From Selenomonadaceae bacterium (GTDB lineage Bacteria; Bacillota; Negativicutes; Selenomonadales; Selenomonadaceae), in contig JAUNIB010000002.1 of the NCBI GenBank assembly GCA_030523645.1, forward strand, positions 248,001 through 312,000: DNA of 64,000 nt. Reading direction: 5' to 3'. Numbering within the stretch: the first letter of the stretch is position 1; each line of letters opens with the position of its first letter. The notes under the pieces were generated by a model, which was not told the DNA's origin, made no database searches, and saw nothing but the letters and a program-made list of their open reading frames with translations. Shown in pieces: positions 43,838 through 52,670 of this stretch. A program made the translations under genes and the position numbers.

Positions 43838-44719
43838 TTAGAAAATAGTGATGGGGGGAAGGTATTCTTCCTTGGCCAGAATGAGATACATCTCGCCGCA
43901 GTTGGCCGTCACCTTCACAATCAGCTTCTGAGGCTGCGGTGCCGCCGGCATCTGTGCAGACCTGGGCATCTCCAGATCGACCTCCAGATGCTGACGAGCC
44001 AGCTCAACAGCGTAAATACCGTTGATTACATTCAGCAGCTCGCTGACGCTGTCCACTGCCATGTCATTCAGGGCCGGGATGTCCTCTCCGCTGTAGCTGG
44101 AGGCCAGACCGCAGAACGGCTCATCGGTAGCCGCCACACCTGCTACGAAGGGCTGGTCACCGTCAATACGCTGAGATACGGCGTTGTATTCCATGGGCAT
44201 AATGCCAAGGGCGTAAATCGGATTTACTCCTTCTGCCCCGGCGATAATCGCAATGTCTCCGGTAAATCTGTCTATGGAGTCCACGAAGCTGCGGACATAT
44301 CGGCTGAACAGCTCCGTCTCCGGCTCAAATTCTGCACCGGCTTCCTTCTCAATAACAGCACTGACAGGACAGGGGCCGTTATCAAATTCCGCCAGCAGCT
44401 CTACCAACGTCTCCGGCGAATAGATACCGTCATCCAGCAGAATCTGAAGGAAATTCAGGCCTACATCGCCGTTATCGGTACGGATAGCTGCCAAACCTGC
44501 TTCATCGACGATTTTTGCTTCCAGCAGCTTTGCCTCTGCATCCTTGTCGCTCAGGGGCAGCAGCTCCAGGAACAGCTCTGCTCGGATGTCGCAGGTACGA
44601 AATGCCCGTACTGCGAGGGATGCCTCAGTCTTTGCCGCACGCTTCAGCAAAAGGCGGATATTGTCCTCCGCCATTTTATCGGTGTTGAACAGATACTGAG
44701 GGAAAAATTTACTATTCAT
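43838..44719 (-). CDS. CheX-domain chemotaxis protein with unknown N-terminal domain
   Basis: About 293 residues. The C-terminal half has a CheX/CheC-like phosphatase fold: SGEDIPALNDMAVDSVSELLNVINGIYAVEL carries the expected E..N pair (ELLNVIN) that dephosphorylates CheY-P. The N-terminal 130 residues (LLKRAAKTEASLAVRAFRTC, KDAEAKLLEAKIVDEAGLAAI, NFLQILLDDGIYSPETLVELL) resemble nothing I can name. The ATG at 44719 overlaps the stop of the receiver gene by 8 bp (AAGGATGAATAG), so enzyme and regulator are made together. The probable role is resetting the partner regulator. Confidence 0.82.
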   Translation of the reverse strand: MNSKFFPQYLFNTDKMAEDNIRLLLKRAAKTEASLAVRAFRTCDIRAELFLELLPLSDKDAEAKLLEAKIVDEAGLAAIRTDNGDVGLNFLQILLDDGIYSPETLVELLAEFDNGPCPVSAVIEKEAGAEFEPETELFSRYVRSFVDSIDRFTGDIAIIAGAEGVNPIYALGIMPMEYNAVSQRIDGDQPFVAGVAATDEPFCGLASSYSGEDIPALNDMAVDSVSELLNVINGIYAVELARQHLEVDLEMPRSAQMPAAPQPQKLIVKVTANCGEMYLILAKEEYLPPITIF

Positions 44720-45095
44720 CCTTGCCCACCTTCTTCCTGATGGAGCTGACAGCCTTCTCCAGCTGAGAGGTGCTATAAGGCTTCTGAATGAAATCAAGGA
44801 CACCCATCTTCAGGGTTTCCATGAGTTTATCGGGAGTTCCTACAGAGGAAAGCATGACAATGGGAAGATCCGGATTGATTTCCTTGAGAACCCGCAGTGC
44901 CTCCATGCCGCCGACCTCGGGCATGACGACATCGAGAAAGACACCGTCGGGCTTGTACTGGAGCTGCTTCATTATAGCGTCTTTGCCGTTCTCGGCCTGC
45001 ACTACCTCGCAGCCAAGCTGTTCCAGATCAGTCTTGAGTTTCTTCCTCAGCAGCTTGGAATCATCACATATAAGGATTGTTAATTTGCCTTCCAT
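44712..45095 (-). CDS. CheY-like single-domain response regulator
   Basis: A 127-residue receiver with acidic pair ILICDDSKLLRKKL, phospho-acceptor Asp in VFLDVVMPEVGG, Thr/Ser switch in VMLSSVGTP, and Lys in FIQKPYSTSQ. No output domain follows. It is coupled to a CheX-domain phosphatase gene, so it may be the true CheY of this organism, or a regulator of something else. GGGAGGG precedes the start. Neither cheA nor receptors lie nearby. Confidence 0.93.
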   Translation of the reverse strand: MEGKLTILICDDSKLLRKKLKTDLEQLGCEVVQAENGKDAIMKQLQYKPDGVFLDVVMPEVGGMEALRVLKEINPDLPIVMLSSVGTPDKLMETLKMGVLDFIQKPYSTSQLEKAVSSIRKKVGKDE

Positions 45096-45223
45096 TTATT
45101 ACCCTCCCCTCTCTTACCCTGCCGGGTAATGAGGTGTATTCCGTAAAACGCTTGCCTTTGTCTTCGTTTATTTATAGATATTGAATATTATAACACAAAA
45201 TTCTTTTACAATACAATATTAAA

Positions 45224-47752
45224 TCATGACTTAATCATCACTGATGTCTGAACATAATTCTCAATGATGTAGTCGGTTTCCGTAGGCTCCGGCACAGGCT
45301 CCGGCTCTGCCTTCTCGCCCTTTGCCTCCTGCTCCCGGCGCTTTCTGTCCAGCTCCTCGGCTCGCTTGATGGCCTTCCTTATTTCCTTCTTCTGATCCTT
45401 TTCGCTCATGAGGGGAGGATTGGCCGCCGGCTCTGCGACGATATGGTTGTTGGAGTAGGTCTGAAGCACCCGGCGAATCCTGTCGGCAGTGGTTTCCTTG
45501 TCCTCCAGGTCCATCATGGCCGACTCCAGTACCTGCCGTATCTGGACGAGACCGCCGCCGTGGAGGTCTATATAGAATTTACCCTCCGGCCGTGCCTTCG
45601 GTATGATGTATGGCACCTCTACCGTAAATTTCTCACCGCGATAAGGCTTGACCACAGTCCGGAAGGTGATTTCCTCTCCCGGCTTTGCCTCCGGCTTGGA
45701 CGGGGTTGCCGAAATGAGCCGGGCTGTCCGCCGCTTCGCTTCGGTGGTAATCTCTACATCTATGCCGTATATATCCGACTCCTCCTCACGGTTTGCCGTG
45801 ATGAGGGTGATGATATTGTTCAGCTCGGCAAAGGCTGACAGGCCGCCGTCATCAACTGAGTAGAAAAGGTTCGACCTCTCGATGTCGAGGCTCTTTTCCT
45901 CCGGAGAAGCATCCGGCGGAGCTTCTGCCGCAAAGACATTGGACTTGATTTTGAACTTCACCCCGATGGTAGCCGGGGCGCCGCTGTCACAGGTACGGGC
46001 GATTGCCGCTACCGGGATAGCCGCCGAGACTGCCGGCAGTAAATCTTCATCGTAGGCACACTGGGCCGTAAAGTACATCTTCCGGTTCAGCGAGCGGTCT
46101 ACTACCTTCAGCTTAATGGGTACAGTCGTGGGGTATACTCCCATGATGCCGGCAATGCCGCAGCCACGGTCCTGATTAATCCGGCCGATAATGCTGCCAA
46201 CATTGGCCAGCTTCATGCCGTCGGTTTGTCCGTTGACAGTACCGATGACCGTAGCATCGGTCATGAAGAAGTTCGTGTTACCCTTGTGGGCAAAGGAATG
46301 ACCAAAGGCGAGTATTTTGCTGCCGTCGACAGCCGTTACCGTACCGGTGGCTCCCACGGTGAAGTCACCGTACACAGCCGCTACGCCTACCGGGCTGCCC
46401 GGCTCCAGCTTCGGGTCGAAGTCGATGGACACAGGGCCGGAGGGCTCCCTCACCTCGATGAACTGCTCAGTTTTGCTGTCATCGGCTTTCTTATAGCCCG
46501 GCTTCAGCTCCACCTTGTCAAGAATATTCTTTTCCTTGGTTTCTGCCTTTGCCTTATCCTCTTTCTTGTCCTGCTTTTCGTCGGATTTCTTTTTATCCTG
46601 CTTTACTTCTGCAGCGTCCTTGCCGTTCTTATCCTTGCTGTCCTTCTTGTCTGCCGGTTTCCCGTCTTTATTTTCCTCCGGCTTTTCGGCAGCCTTTCCC
46701 TCTTTCTGCTCCGCGGGCTTTTCCTCAGCCTTACTCTCCGGCTTGCTCTCAGCTTTGCCTTCAGCCTTGCTGTCATCCTTGACCGGCTCGGCCGGCTGGA
46801 CACCGGCTACACTGCCGCCGGCCAGAGATATGCCCATAAAGGGCTGCAAATCGTAGCCCAGCGGCCCCAGCTTCCGGGCCAGTATGTCGGCAGCCGCACC
46901 CTCAAATCCGGAAATGAACAGCTTGCGGCGCTCTCCAATGTAGCGGGACTTCGCCTCGGCAGCATCCTCTGATTCCACAGTGGGCGCCGGTACCTCCTCG
47001 GCCTTCATATATCCGTCGGGGTGCTTGTCATCCTTTACCACCGGGGGAACGGCCTCCGGCTTCTCCTTCTTGGCGCCCGACCTCATATCCTTTGGCAAAT
47101 CGCCGATGACGCCTTCCTCCGGCTTTTCCTCAGGCGCCTTCTTACCGTCAGCCGCCTTGCCATCCTCGCCGTTAGCCTTTGCCCGCCGCTCCTTCCGCAG
47201 CTTGGCCCGCCGTTCTCTGGCTTTTTCGGCCTTTTCCCGTTCTTCAGCCGCCTTCTTTATATCTATCTTCTTGTTCTTACGGTTGGCCTTGGGGTCCGGC
47301 ATATTCCATATCTCCATCATGTCCTCAATAGGAGTAATCAGGAACATATAGGCATCCATATCCTTGAAGGTAGCCGCCGCAGCACCTACCAGCCGTCCGT
47401 CGATATAGACAGGGCTGCCGCTCATACCCTGCAGTACGCCGCCTACCGACTCCACCACGGGGCCGGAGGCCCGGGCGAGAATCATCCGGCGGGAACCGCG
47501 GCCTGTACCCAGCACGCCTACGATTTCTACATCGAAGGACTGTATCTCGCCGTCGCTGTCCACTACCGTATATGCTTCGCCGGTCATACCCTTGACCAGC
47601 TCCGCTGTGGGCATGATTTCCGGCATAGCGGCTGCTGCCGGCAGGACGCCCAGCCACAGAGAACCGGCAACCGCAATCCCGGCAAAGGACTGCGACAGGC
47701 GGCGGGCCAGCGTATTCTTTTTCAGATTATAAAAAATGCTTGTAATTGACAT
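45224..47752 (-). CDS. SpoIVB-type (S55) peptidase-domain protein with large low-complexity insert
   Basis: An 842-residue exported protein. A signal peptide or anchor (SFAGIAVAGSLWLGVLPAAAA) precedes the S55 peptidase start (MPTAELVKGMTGEAYTVVDS). The catalytic Ser region GGVLQGMSGSPVYIDGRLVGA follows, and the other half with VDGSKILAFGHSFAHKGNTNFFM (catalytic His) comes some 300 residues later. Between them lie two Lys/Glu/Ala/Pro-rich stretches (about residues 155-265 and 320-420), likely disordered. A C-terminal region (residues 650-790) has beta-rich sequence with VVKPYRGEKFTVEVPYIIP. In spore formers SpoIVB activates sigma-K; no other spore gene is present here, and the substrate is unknown. 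Confidence 0.85.
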   Translation of the reverse strand: MSITSIFYNLKKNTLARRLSQSFAGIAVAGSLWLGVLPAAAAMPEIMPTAELVKGMTGEAYTVVDSDGEIQSFDVEIVGVLGTGRGSRRMILARASGPVVESVGGVLQGMSGSPVYIDGRLVGAAAATFKDMDAYMFLITPIEDMMEIWNMPDPKANRKNKKIDIKKAAEEREKAEKARERRAKLRKERRAKANGEDGKAADGKKAPEEKPEEGVIGDLPKDMRSGAKKEKPEAVPPVVKDDKHPDGYMKAEEVPAPTVESEDAAEAKSRYIGERRKLFISGFEGAAADILARKLGPLGYDLQPFMGISLAGGSVAGVQPAEPVKDDSKAEGKAESKPESKAEEKPAEQKEGKAAEKPEENKDGKPADKKDSKDKNGKDAAEVKQDKKKSDEKQDKKEDKAKAETKEKNILDKVELKPGYKKADDSKTEQFIEVREPSGPVSIDFDPKLEPGSPVGVAAVYGDFTVGATGTVTAVDGSKILAFGHSFAHKGNTNFFMTDATVIGTVNGQTDGMKLANVGSIIGRINQDRGCGIAGIMGVYPTTVPIKLKVVDRSLNRKMYFTAQCAYDEDLLPAVSAAIPVAAIARTCDSGAPATIGVKFKIKSNVFAAEAPPDASPEEKSLDIERSNLFYSVDDGGLSAFAELNNIITLITANREEESDIYGIDVEITTEAKRRTARLISATPSKPEAKPGEEITFRTVVKPYRGEKFTVEVPYIIPKARPEGKFYIDLHGGGLVQIRQVLESAMMDLEDKETTADRIRRVLQTYSNNHIVAEPAANPPLMSEKDQKKEIRKAIKRAEELDRKRREQEAKGEKAEPEPVPEPTETDYIIENYVQTSVMIKS

Positions 47753-47871
47753 AGCTTTTCCTCATTAAATTTATTTATTTTCTAATTATACATCATTAGC
47801 GCGGATTACTCAAATAAGAATACCATTAGAATCTGAAAGTTCCCGCATTAGCTCCCAAAGAGAAAAAATCA

Positions 47872-47900
47872 TTGCCTACTATACTGTGATGGAGTATGAT
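47872..47900 (+). promoter_or_regulatory. Candidate promoter of the ttcA-MFS operon
   Basis: TTGCCT and TATGAT separated by 17 bp, about 105 bp upstream of the TtcA-like gene, in the 250-bp divergent gap with the S55 peptidase gene. The rest of this gap (47753-48004) shows no gene; an imperfect inverted repeat (GGAATGAAAT ... ATTTCATTCC type, about 47920-47945) lies between the promoter and the start. Confidence 0.5.
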
Positions 47901-48004
47901 AATGGCGATGGAATGAAATCTGCCGCTGCCGGTTTCATTCCATTAGCATTCAGCGGCCATTATTGCCGTGTCATCTGCTCAACTAACTGCGAAGGGACTG
48001 TATC

Positions 48005-48829
48005 ATGTCGGATAACAGCACCACAGAAATAAAAAAGCTGCGGCCTCTGCCGCAGCTGTACTTCAGTAAAATAATGCGGGCCATTGTAGAATTTCAGCTT
48101 ATCGAGGATGGGGACAGGATACTGGTAGGCCTTTCCGGAGGAAAGGACAGCATTCTTCTACTGTATGCTCTTGCCACCATGCGTTCCCGGTTAAAAAAGA
48201 ACTTTGAGCTTCGCGCCTTCACGGTCAATCCCCAGTTCTCCCCGGATTTCCAAAAAGGGCTGGACGCCATGGCTGACCTGTGCCGCCGTCTGGATGTCCC
48301 CTACGCCAGCCGTGAAGTGGACATCGCCGGCACCATTGCCGCACAGGGAGACAAAGACCGCTGCTTCACCTGCGCCTTTTTCCGGCGGGGTGCAGTAAAC
48401 CGCTATGCCAAAGAAACTGGCTGCAGCAAGGTAGCCTATGCCCATCATCACGACGATGCTGTAGAGACGCTCATGATGGGGCTGCTGTCCTCGGGACAGA
48501 TTTCTACCTTCCTGCCAAAAACTTATCTGGACAAAAGCGACATCACGGTAATCCGCCCTCTCATTTATCTGCGGGAGCAGGAAATCATCGATGCCCTGCC
48601 AATCCACGGCATAACCCCAGTCAAGAGTCCCTGTCCCTACGACGGTCACACGAAACGACAGGAGATAAAGGAGCTTATCGCCCGTCTCACTGCCGATGAC
48701 CCGCTCCTCTACGATCGCCTTGGCGCTGCCCTCCGGGAGTCGGCGGTCGGTGACCTGTGGCCACGGGCAAAGACCCGGCAGGAAATGTACAGTACCTATC
48801 AGGAATATGTGAAAGGACAGAAAGGATAA
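48005..48829 (+). CDS. ttcA: TtcA-like PP-loop tRNA thiolation ATPase
   Basis: N-type ATP pyrophosphatase of the TilS/TtcA superfamily, predicted to adenylate and thiolate a tRNA cytidine. The PP-loop SGGKDSILLLYAL, a first CxxC pair CFTCAFFRRG, and AYAHHHDDAVETLMMGLL are clear, and the length (274) fits TtcA. The second cysteine region has only one Cys (SPCPYDGHTKR) instead of the CxxC of E. coli TtcA. The Fe-S ligand set may therefore differ, and the exact tRNA target is uncertain. It is followed after one base by an MFS gene. Confidence 0.82.
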   Translation: MSDNSTTEIKKLRPLPQLYFSKIMRAIVEFQLIEDGDRILVGLSGGKDSILLLYALATMRSRLKKNFELRAFTVNPQFSPDFQKGLDAMADLCRRLDVPYASREVDIAGTIAAQGDKDRCFTCAFFRRGAVNRYAKETGCSKVAYAHHHDDAVETLMMGLLSSGQISTFLPKTYLDKSDITVIRPLIYLREQEIIDALPIHGITPVKSPCPYDGHTKRQEIKELIARLTADDPLLYDRLGAALRESAVGDLWPRAKTRQEMYSTYQEYVKGQKG

Positions 48830-48830
48830 A

Positions 48831-49997
48831 TTGAATAAGAAAGCACTATACCTTCTCGCCTTTGCTCACCTGTGCTGTGACCTTGGCCCCGGCGCTCTGC
48901 CGGCAGCTTTGCCCTTTCTCGCCACTGCCTACAATCTGGCGTACACGGATGTGGCGGGACTGATGTTCGCCTCATCGTTTCTCTCCAGCTTCATTCAGCC
49001 CATATTCGGCCATATTGCCGACCGGACGGAAAAAGGATTTCTTATCGGCAGCGGCGTGCTGGTATCACTTGTTTCCTTTGCGCTGCTGGGCAGCTTCAGC
49101 GACTACGGTCTGCTCTTCGCCGCCATCACCGCTATGGGTATCGGCTCGGCTGCTTTCCATCCGGAGGCTGTTCGTCTGGTGAATGTCCTCTCCGCCTCAC
49201 GGCCCGGAGCCGGTGTCAGCATATTCTCCGTAGGCGGCAATGCCGGCTTCGGCATTGGCCCCCTGCTGGCTGTATTCTTCATTTCCACCTGGGGACTGTC
49301 AGGGCTGCAGTTCTTCGGTGCCCTCGGTCTGCTGATGGGTATCGGTCTGCTCTTCATCGTACCGAAGCTGAAGGCATCCGCCCAGAAGCTCCTGGTGGAG
49401 AAGCAGGACATCGCCGGCAAAAGCGGCGGCCTCACCAATGACTGGTCCTCCTTCTGCCGCCTTACCGTTGTCATTATGCTCCGCTCGGTAGTAATCTGCG
49501 GACTTTCCGGCTTCCTGCCCCTCTTCTGCATCCGGGAGCTGGGCGCTACTACCGCCGCCGGCTCCTCTACCCTGTCGGCTTTTGCTGCCATCGGCATCTT
49601 CACTACTCTCGTCGGCGGCCGACTGGCTGACAGAATCGGCTATGCCCATGTTCTCCGCTACGGCTGTCTAGCTATGGTTCCCATTCTGGCGGCTATTGTC
49701 TGGGGACATCAGCTAATGCTGGTCTACGCACTGCTGCTGCCGCTAAGCTGTGCCATACACGGTGTTTACTCCTCCTTTGTTGTCCTCGGTCAAAGCTATC
49801 TGGCCAGGAGCATAGGCTTCGCCTCTGGAATAACCATGGGACTTGCCTTCTCGGTAGGCGGTATAGTTCTCCCGGCCATCGGCTGGTTTGCCGATGAATA
49901 CGGTCTCCTGCGGGCCATGGAGCTGCTGGTGCTTATCTCAGCCGCCTGCGCCGCCGCCAGCCTGCTGCTGCGGGAGCCGAAGAAGGCGGAAGGATAA
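48831..49997 (+). CDS. MFS transporter, fosmidomycin-resistance (Fsr) type
   Basis: Twelve-helix major facilitator of 388 residues. The opening LLAFAHLCCDLGPGALPAALPFL, the loop GHIADRTEKGFL, the segment MGIGSAAFHPEAVRLVN and GGRLADRIGYAHVL match the Fsr-like exporter subgroup. It begins with TTG at 48831, one base after the ttcA stop, using AAAGGA in the ttcA tail as ribosome site. Substrate unknown; a drug exporter role is only by family likeness. GC-rich like its neighbours, with no sign of transfer. Confidence 0.88.
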   Translation: MNKKALYLLAFAHLCCDLGPGALPAALPFLATAYNLAYTDVAGLMFASSFLSSFIQPIFGHIADRTEKGFLIGSGVLVSLVSFALLGSFSDYGLLFAAITAMGIGSAAFHPEAVRLVNVLSASRPGAGVSIFSVGGNAGFGIGPLLAVFFISTWGLSGLQFFGALGLLMGIGLLFIVPKLKASAQKLLVEKQDIAGKSGGLTNDWSSFCRLTVVIMLRSVVICGLSGFLPLFCIRELGATTAAGSSTLSAFAAIGIFTTLVGGRLADRIGYAHVLRYGCLAMVPILAAIVWGHQLMLVYALLLPLSCAIHGVYSSFVVLGQSYLARSIGFASGITMGLAFSVGGIVLPAIGWFADEYGLLRAMELLVLISAACAAASLLLREPKKAEG

Positions 49998-50139
49998 TTC
50001 TGCCTTGAAGCTGTCCCTTGTTTTATTCCCGCAGAAATAATGATATAATGACAGTAATTTGAATCCGAAATAAGCTTAACAACGAAAGCAGTCCCCCTCA
50101 GTGTAAAATAGGCTCTATGTTCATGAAGGAGGTATTTCT

Positions 50140-50673
50140 ATGGAAAACAACGCTATGACTCTTGAAGAACGCCGGGAGAAGGTAGTCTCTCTGGCTATCG
50201 AGAATTTCAAGAGCGGTCTCAACTGTGCCGAGTGCGTCTACGATGCCCTCATCCGGGCCGGCGAGCTGGATGTGGCTCCGGAGACACGGGCTATGGCTAT
50301 CGGCTTCGGCGGCGGCATCGGTCTCTCAGGCTTCACCTGCGGTGCCCTGTCGGCGGCTGTCATGGCCAACGGTGCTGTCTACGGCCGCCCCGACCCATGG
50401 AAGGTAGACCCGGAAGTCCGTGGTCACGAAATCGCCGAGAAATACTATCGCCGCTACAATCACATCGTCCACGACTTCCAGGAAGCCAACGGCGGCGTCC
50501 TCTGCCGTGACATCTGCAGCAAGTACGAAGACTGGCACTGCAAAGACCGTCGGAAGATGTGCATGAAGATGATTGGCGCCACCGCCGGCATGGCCTTTGA
50601 CTACCTCCAGATGGACAATGAGAAGGCCTTTGCTCTCCCCTACTATCCGGGAAATATGGGCGGGGCTGAATAA
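50140..50673 (+). CDS. C_GCAxxG_C_C family redox protein
   Basis: A 177-residue protein of the C_GCAxxG_C_C family, thought to bind a metal or Fe-S centre through spaced cysteines; its function is unknown. Conserved cysteines are visible in NCAECVYDAL, GFTCGALSAAVMANG (the GCAxxG-like core reads TCGALSAA here), VLCRDIC and WHCKDRRKMC. AAGGAGGTATTTCT precedes the ATG. It is monocistronic with its own terminator. Such proteins are common in anaerobes. Confidence 0.88.
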   Translation: MENNAMTLEERREKVVSLAIENFKSGLNCAECVYDALIRAGELDVAPETRAMAIGFGGGIGLSGFTCGALSAAVMANGAVYGRPDPWKVDPEVRGHEIAEKYYRRYNHIVHDFQEANGGVLCRDICSKYEDWHCKDRRKMCMKMIGATAGMAFDYLQMDNEKAFALPYYPGNMGGAE

Positions 50674-50691
50674 GCTGCCAACAAGATAAAA

Positions 50692-50735
50692 GACTGCCGT
50701 ACTCTGCATACCAATGCATTGTACGGCAGTTTTTA
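50692..50735 (+). terminator. Terminator of the C_GCAxxG_C_C gene
   Basis: ACTGCCGTAC/GTACGGCAGT stem followed by TTTTTAATTTT, 20 nt after the stop. Confidence 0.9.
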
Positions 50736-50795
50736 ATTTTCTTTTATCCTGCTGAAATGATATAATATGGTATCACTTTTGCAAAGGAATACTAC

Positions 50796-51782
50796 ATGAT
50801 ATATCGCTATACAGTCCCAACGGAAATTGAATCAATAGAGGCGAGAACCTTCTGCACCCGCTATATCGGTCTGTCCCACCGGCTGTGGAAGCGGCTGAAA
50901 TGGGACGGCAGGACAACTGTAAACGGCGTGGAGGTCAGAGTGGCTATCACCACTCTCCACGGCGGTGACGAATTCATTGGCGAGCTGCCGGAGACAGACA
51001 ATCTGAAGCCGGCGCCAGACGATGCCGTTCTTCCGGAGCTTGACATCGTATACGAGGATGAGCGACTCCTCATCCTCAACAAGCCAGCCGGCCTTCTCGT
51101 CCATCCTACCCCACGGGAGCCAATCTCCTTGCTGGGCGCAGCTGTGCTTCGCCGCTATCGGGAACGGGGTGAGGACAGTATCTTCCACCTTGTCCATCGG
51201 CTTGACCGGGACACCTCCGGACTGCTTATTATTGCCCGTCAGCCCCAGGTACAGAATCAGCTGATGAAGGACGGTGCCAAGTGCTTCTCCCGCAGCTATC
51301 TAGCGGTTATTCCCGGAGAAATGTCGGAGCCTGACGGCACCATAGACCTGCCACTTGGCCCGAAGGACGGCAGCATCATCGAGCAGTGTGTCCGTGATGA
51401 TGAGAAGGGCAAGCCGGCAATCACTCACTATCGGACTATCGCTGTCAATGAGAACAGCGGGCAAAAGCTGTCATTTCTTGATATCGCACTGGAGACAGGC
51501 CGCACGCATCAGATACGAGCCCACTTCGCTCACCTCGGTCATCCCCTTATTGGTGACGACCTGTACGGCCCACCCCGGGACGAAGACTGCCCCATCGCCA
51601 GACAGGCTCTCCATGCTTACAAGATATCCATCACCCAGCCGTGGAAGAACAATGAAGTGCTGACCCTAACGGCCCCGCCGCCGGATGATTTGCAATCACT
51701 TATTGAAAAATTCTTTCCGCAGACAGACTTGAATAGAATGTTTGAAACCAGTACAGAGGAACACCATGATAAACAGGATTAA
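50796..51782 (+). CDS. RluA-family RNA pseudouridine synthase
   Basis: Isomerises uridine in rRNA or tRNA. The active-site block HRLDRDTSGLLIIAR (catalytic Asp), the preceding ILNKPAGLLVHPT, and the later LETGRTHQIRAHFAHLGHPLIGDDLYG are intact. A weak N-terminal S4-like segment (residues 18-60, HRLWKRLKWDGRTTVNGVEV) precedes it. 328 residues. The target position cannot be read from sequence. The 3' end overlaps the XRE gene by 17 bp. Confidence 0.93.
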   Translation: MIYRYTVPTEIESIEARTFCTRYIGLSHRLWKRLKWDGRTTVNGVEVRVAITTLHGGDEFIGELPETDNLKPAPDDAVLPELDIVYEDERLLILNKPAGLLVHPTPREPISLLGAAVLRRYRERGEDSIFHLVHRLDRDTSGLLIIARQPQVQNQLMKDGAKCFSRSYLAVIPGEMSEPDGTIDLPLGPKDGSIIEQCVRDDEKGKPAITHYRTIAVNENSGQKLSFLDIALETGRTHQIRAHFAHLGHPLIGDDLYGPPRDEDCPIARQALHAYKISITQPWKNNEVLTLTAPPPDDLQSLIEKFFPQTDLNRMFETSTEEHHDKQD

Positions 51783-52236
51783 ACAGTACAGACTGCAGGC
51801 AGGACTCACCCCGCAGGCCATCTCCGCCATGTTCAAGATTCCCTACGATACCATCATCAAGTGGGAGAAGGAAGAGCTGTCCCCGCCCCCCTGGGCTGAA
51901 GAGATGGTGGTCAATGCCCTCATGAAGAAGTCAAAGACTGAGAACGACCGGGCCAAAGCCCGCTTCAAGCTACCGTATATCCGAAGTGATAAGACACCGG
52001 AAGAAATAGCCGAGGCCAATGCAGCCCGCCGCTGGGTCAATCCAACCCGCAACTGCCCGCTGCCGGAGGTAAAGCCTCCAACCGAGCGGATAATGCCGCT
52101 GACGCCGAAGGCCGCTCCCCCCGCTTTCCCCCAGCGCCCGGCCAATCAATTCACCGCCCCGGCACCCCGGGAGAAAAAAGACATCAGCGCCATCCTAGCT
52201 GCAGCAAAAGCCGCGGCAGAGGACTACGGCGACTAA
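51766..52236 (+). CDS. XRE-like helix-turn-helix protein with Pro-rich tail
   Basis: A 156-residue protein with an N-terminal helix-turn-helix (INRIKQYRLQAGLTPQAISAMFKIPYDTIIKWEKEE) resembling phage-repressor type domains. A basic middle and a long Pro/Ala-rich tail follow (PTERIMPLTPKAAPPAFPQRP, then a short helix). The ATG at 51766 has AGAGGA upstream and lies inside the pseudouridine synthase gene, in another frame, so the two are coupled. The helix-turn-helix is followed by no known sensor domain. Function unknown; DNA binding is likely. Confidence 0.75.
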   Translation: MINRIKQYRLQAGLTPQAISAMFKIPYDTIIKWEKEELSPPPWAEEMVVNALMKKSKTENDRAKARFKLPYIRSDKTPEEIAEANAARRWVNPTRNCPLPEVKPPTERIMPLTPKAAPPAFPQRPANQFTAPAPREKKDISAILAAAKAAAEDYGD

Positions 52237-52281
52237 GCTTTTAACAAGGCTACAAAACCACTGCAGCCTTTTTCTTTTTAC

Positions 52282-52323
52282 TTGATTTTCACAGCAGGTA
52301 ATATATAATATAGTTATATATTA
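52282..52323 (+). promoter_or_regulatory. Promoter with palindromic operator upstream of the RelB-type gene
   Basis: TTGATT at 52282-52287 and TATAAT at 52304-52309 with a 16-bp spacer. The -10 is buried in a perfect inverted repeat, TAATATATAA at 52299-52308 and TTATATATTA at 52314-52323, with a 5-bp centre. Antitoxins of the RelB/DinJ family are ribbon-helix-helix proteins that bind such palindromes, so autorepression is likely. Confidence 0.75.
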
Positions 52324-52340
52324 CTACGAGGTGATGAAAG

Positions 52341-52610
52341 ATGCCTACAACAACAGTACAAGTTCGCATGGATACTACGGTCAAAGCAGACCTTGAAATC
52401 CTGCTTCAGGAAATGGGCCTTAATATGACTACCGCCGTGAACCTATTCGCAAAGGCGGTAATAAACTCCGGCAAAATTCCTTTTGAGATTACCGCCAACC
52501 GACGACTTTCCTCCGAACTTCAGCAGGATCTGGAAGATGTGCGGCAAAGACGAAATCTGAGTCAGGCATTTGCATCAACCGCAGATTTGAATAAGGATTT
52601 AGGACTGTAG
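52341..52610 (+). CDS. RelB/DinJ-family antitoxin without visible toxin
   Basis: An 89-residue protein starting TTTVQVRMDTTVKADLEILLQEMGLNMTTAVNLF, the ribbon-helix-helix of RelB/DinJ antitoxins, followed by FAKAVINSGKIPFEI and a variable tail. GAGGTGATGAAAG precedes the ATG. A YafQ/RelE toxin gene should follow, but none does: only a second short antitoxin-like frame (52671-52829) and a terminator. It may be an orphan that regulates or neutralises a toxin encoded elsewhere. Confidence 0.9.
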   Translation: MPTTTVQVRMDTTVKADLEILLQEMGLNMTTAVNLFAKAVINSGKIPFEITANRRLSSELQQDLEDVRQRRNLSQAFASTADLNKDLGL

Positions 52611-52670
52611 TTATACTCTGTTATTGACCAAAGCGGCAGACATGGGGAGCTAGGATTCTAAGAGGTATAT

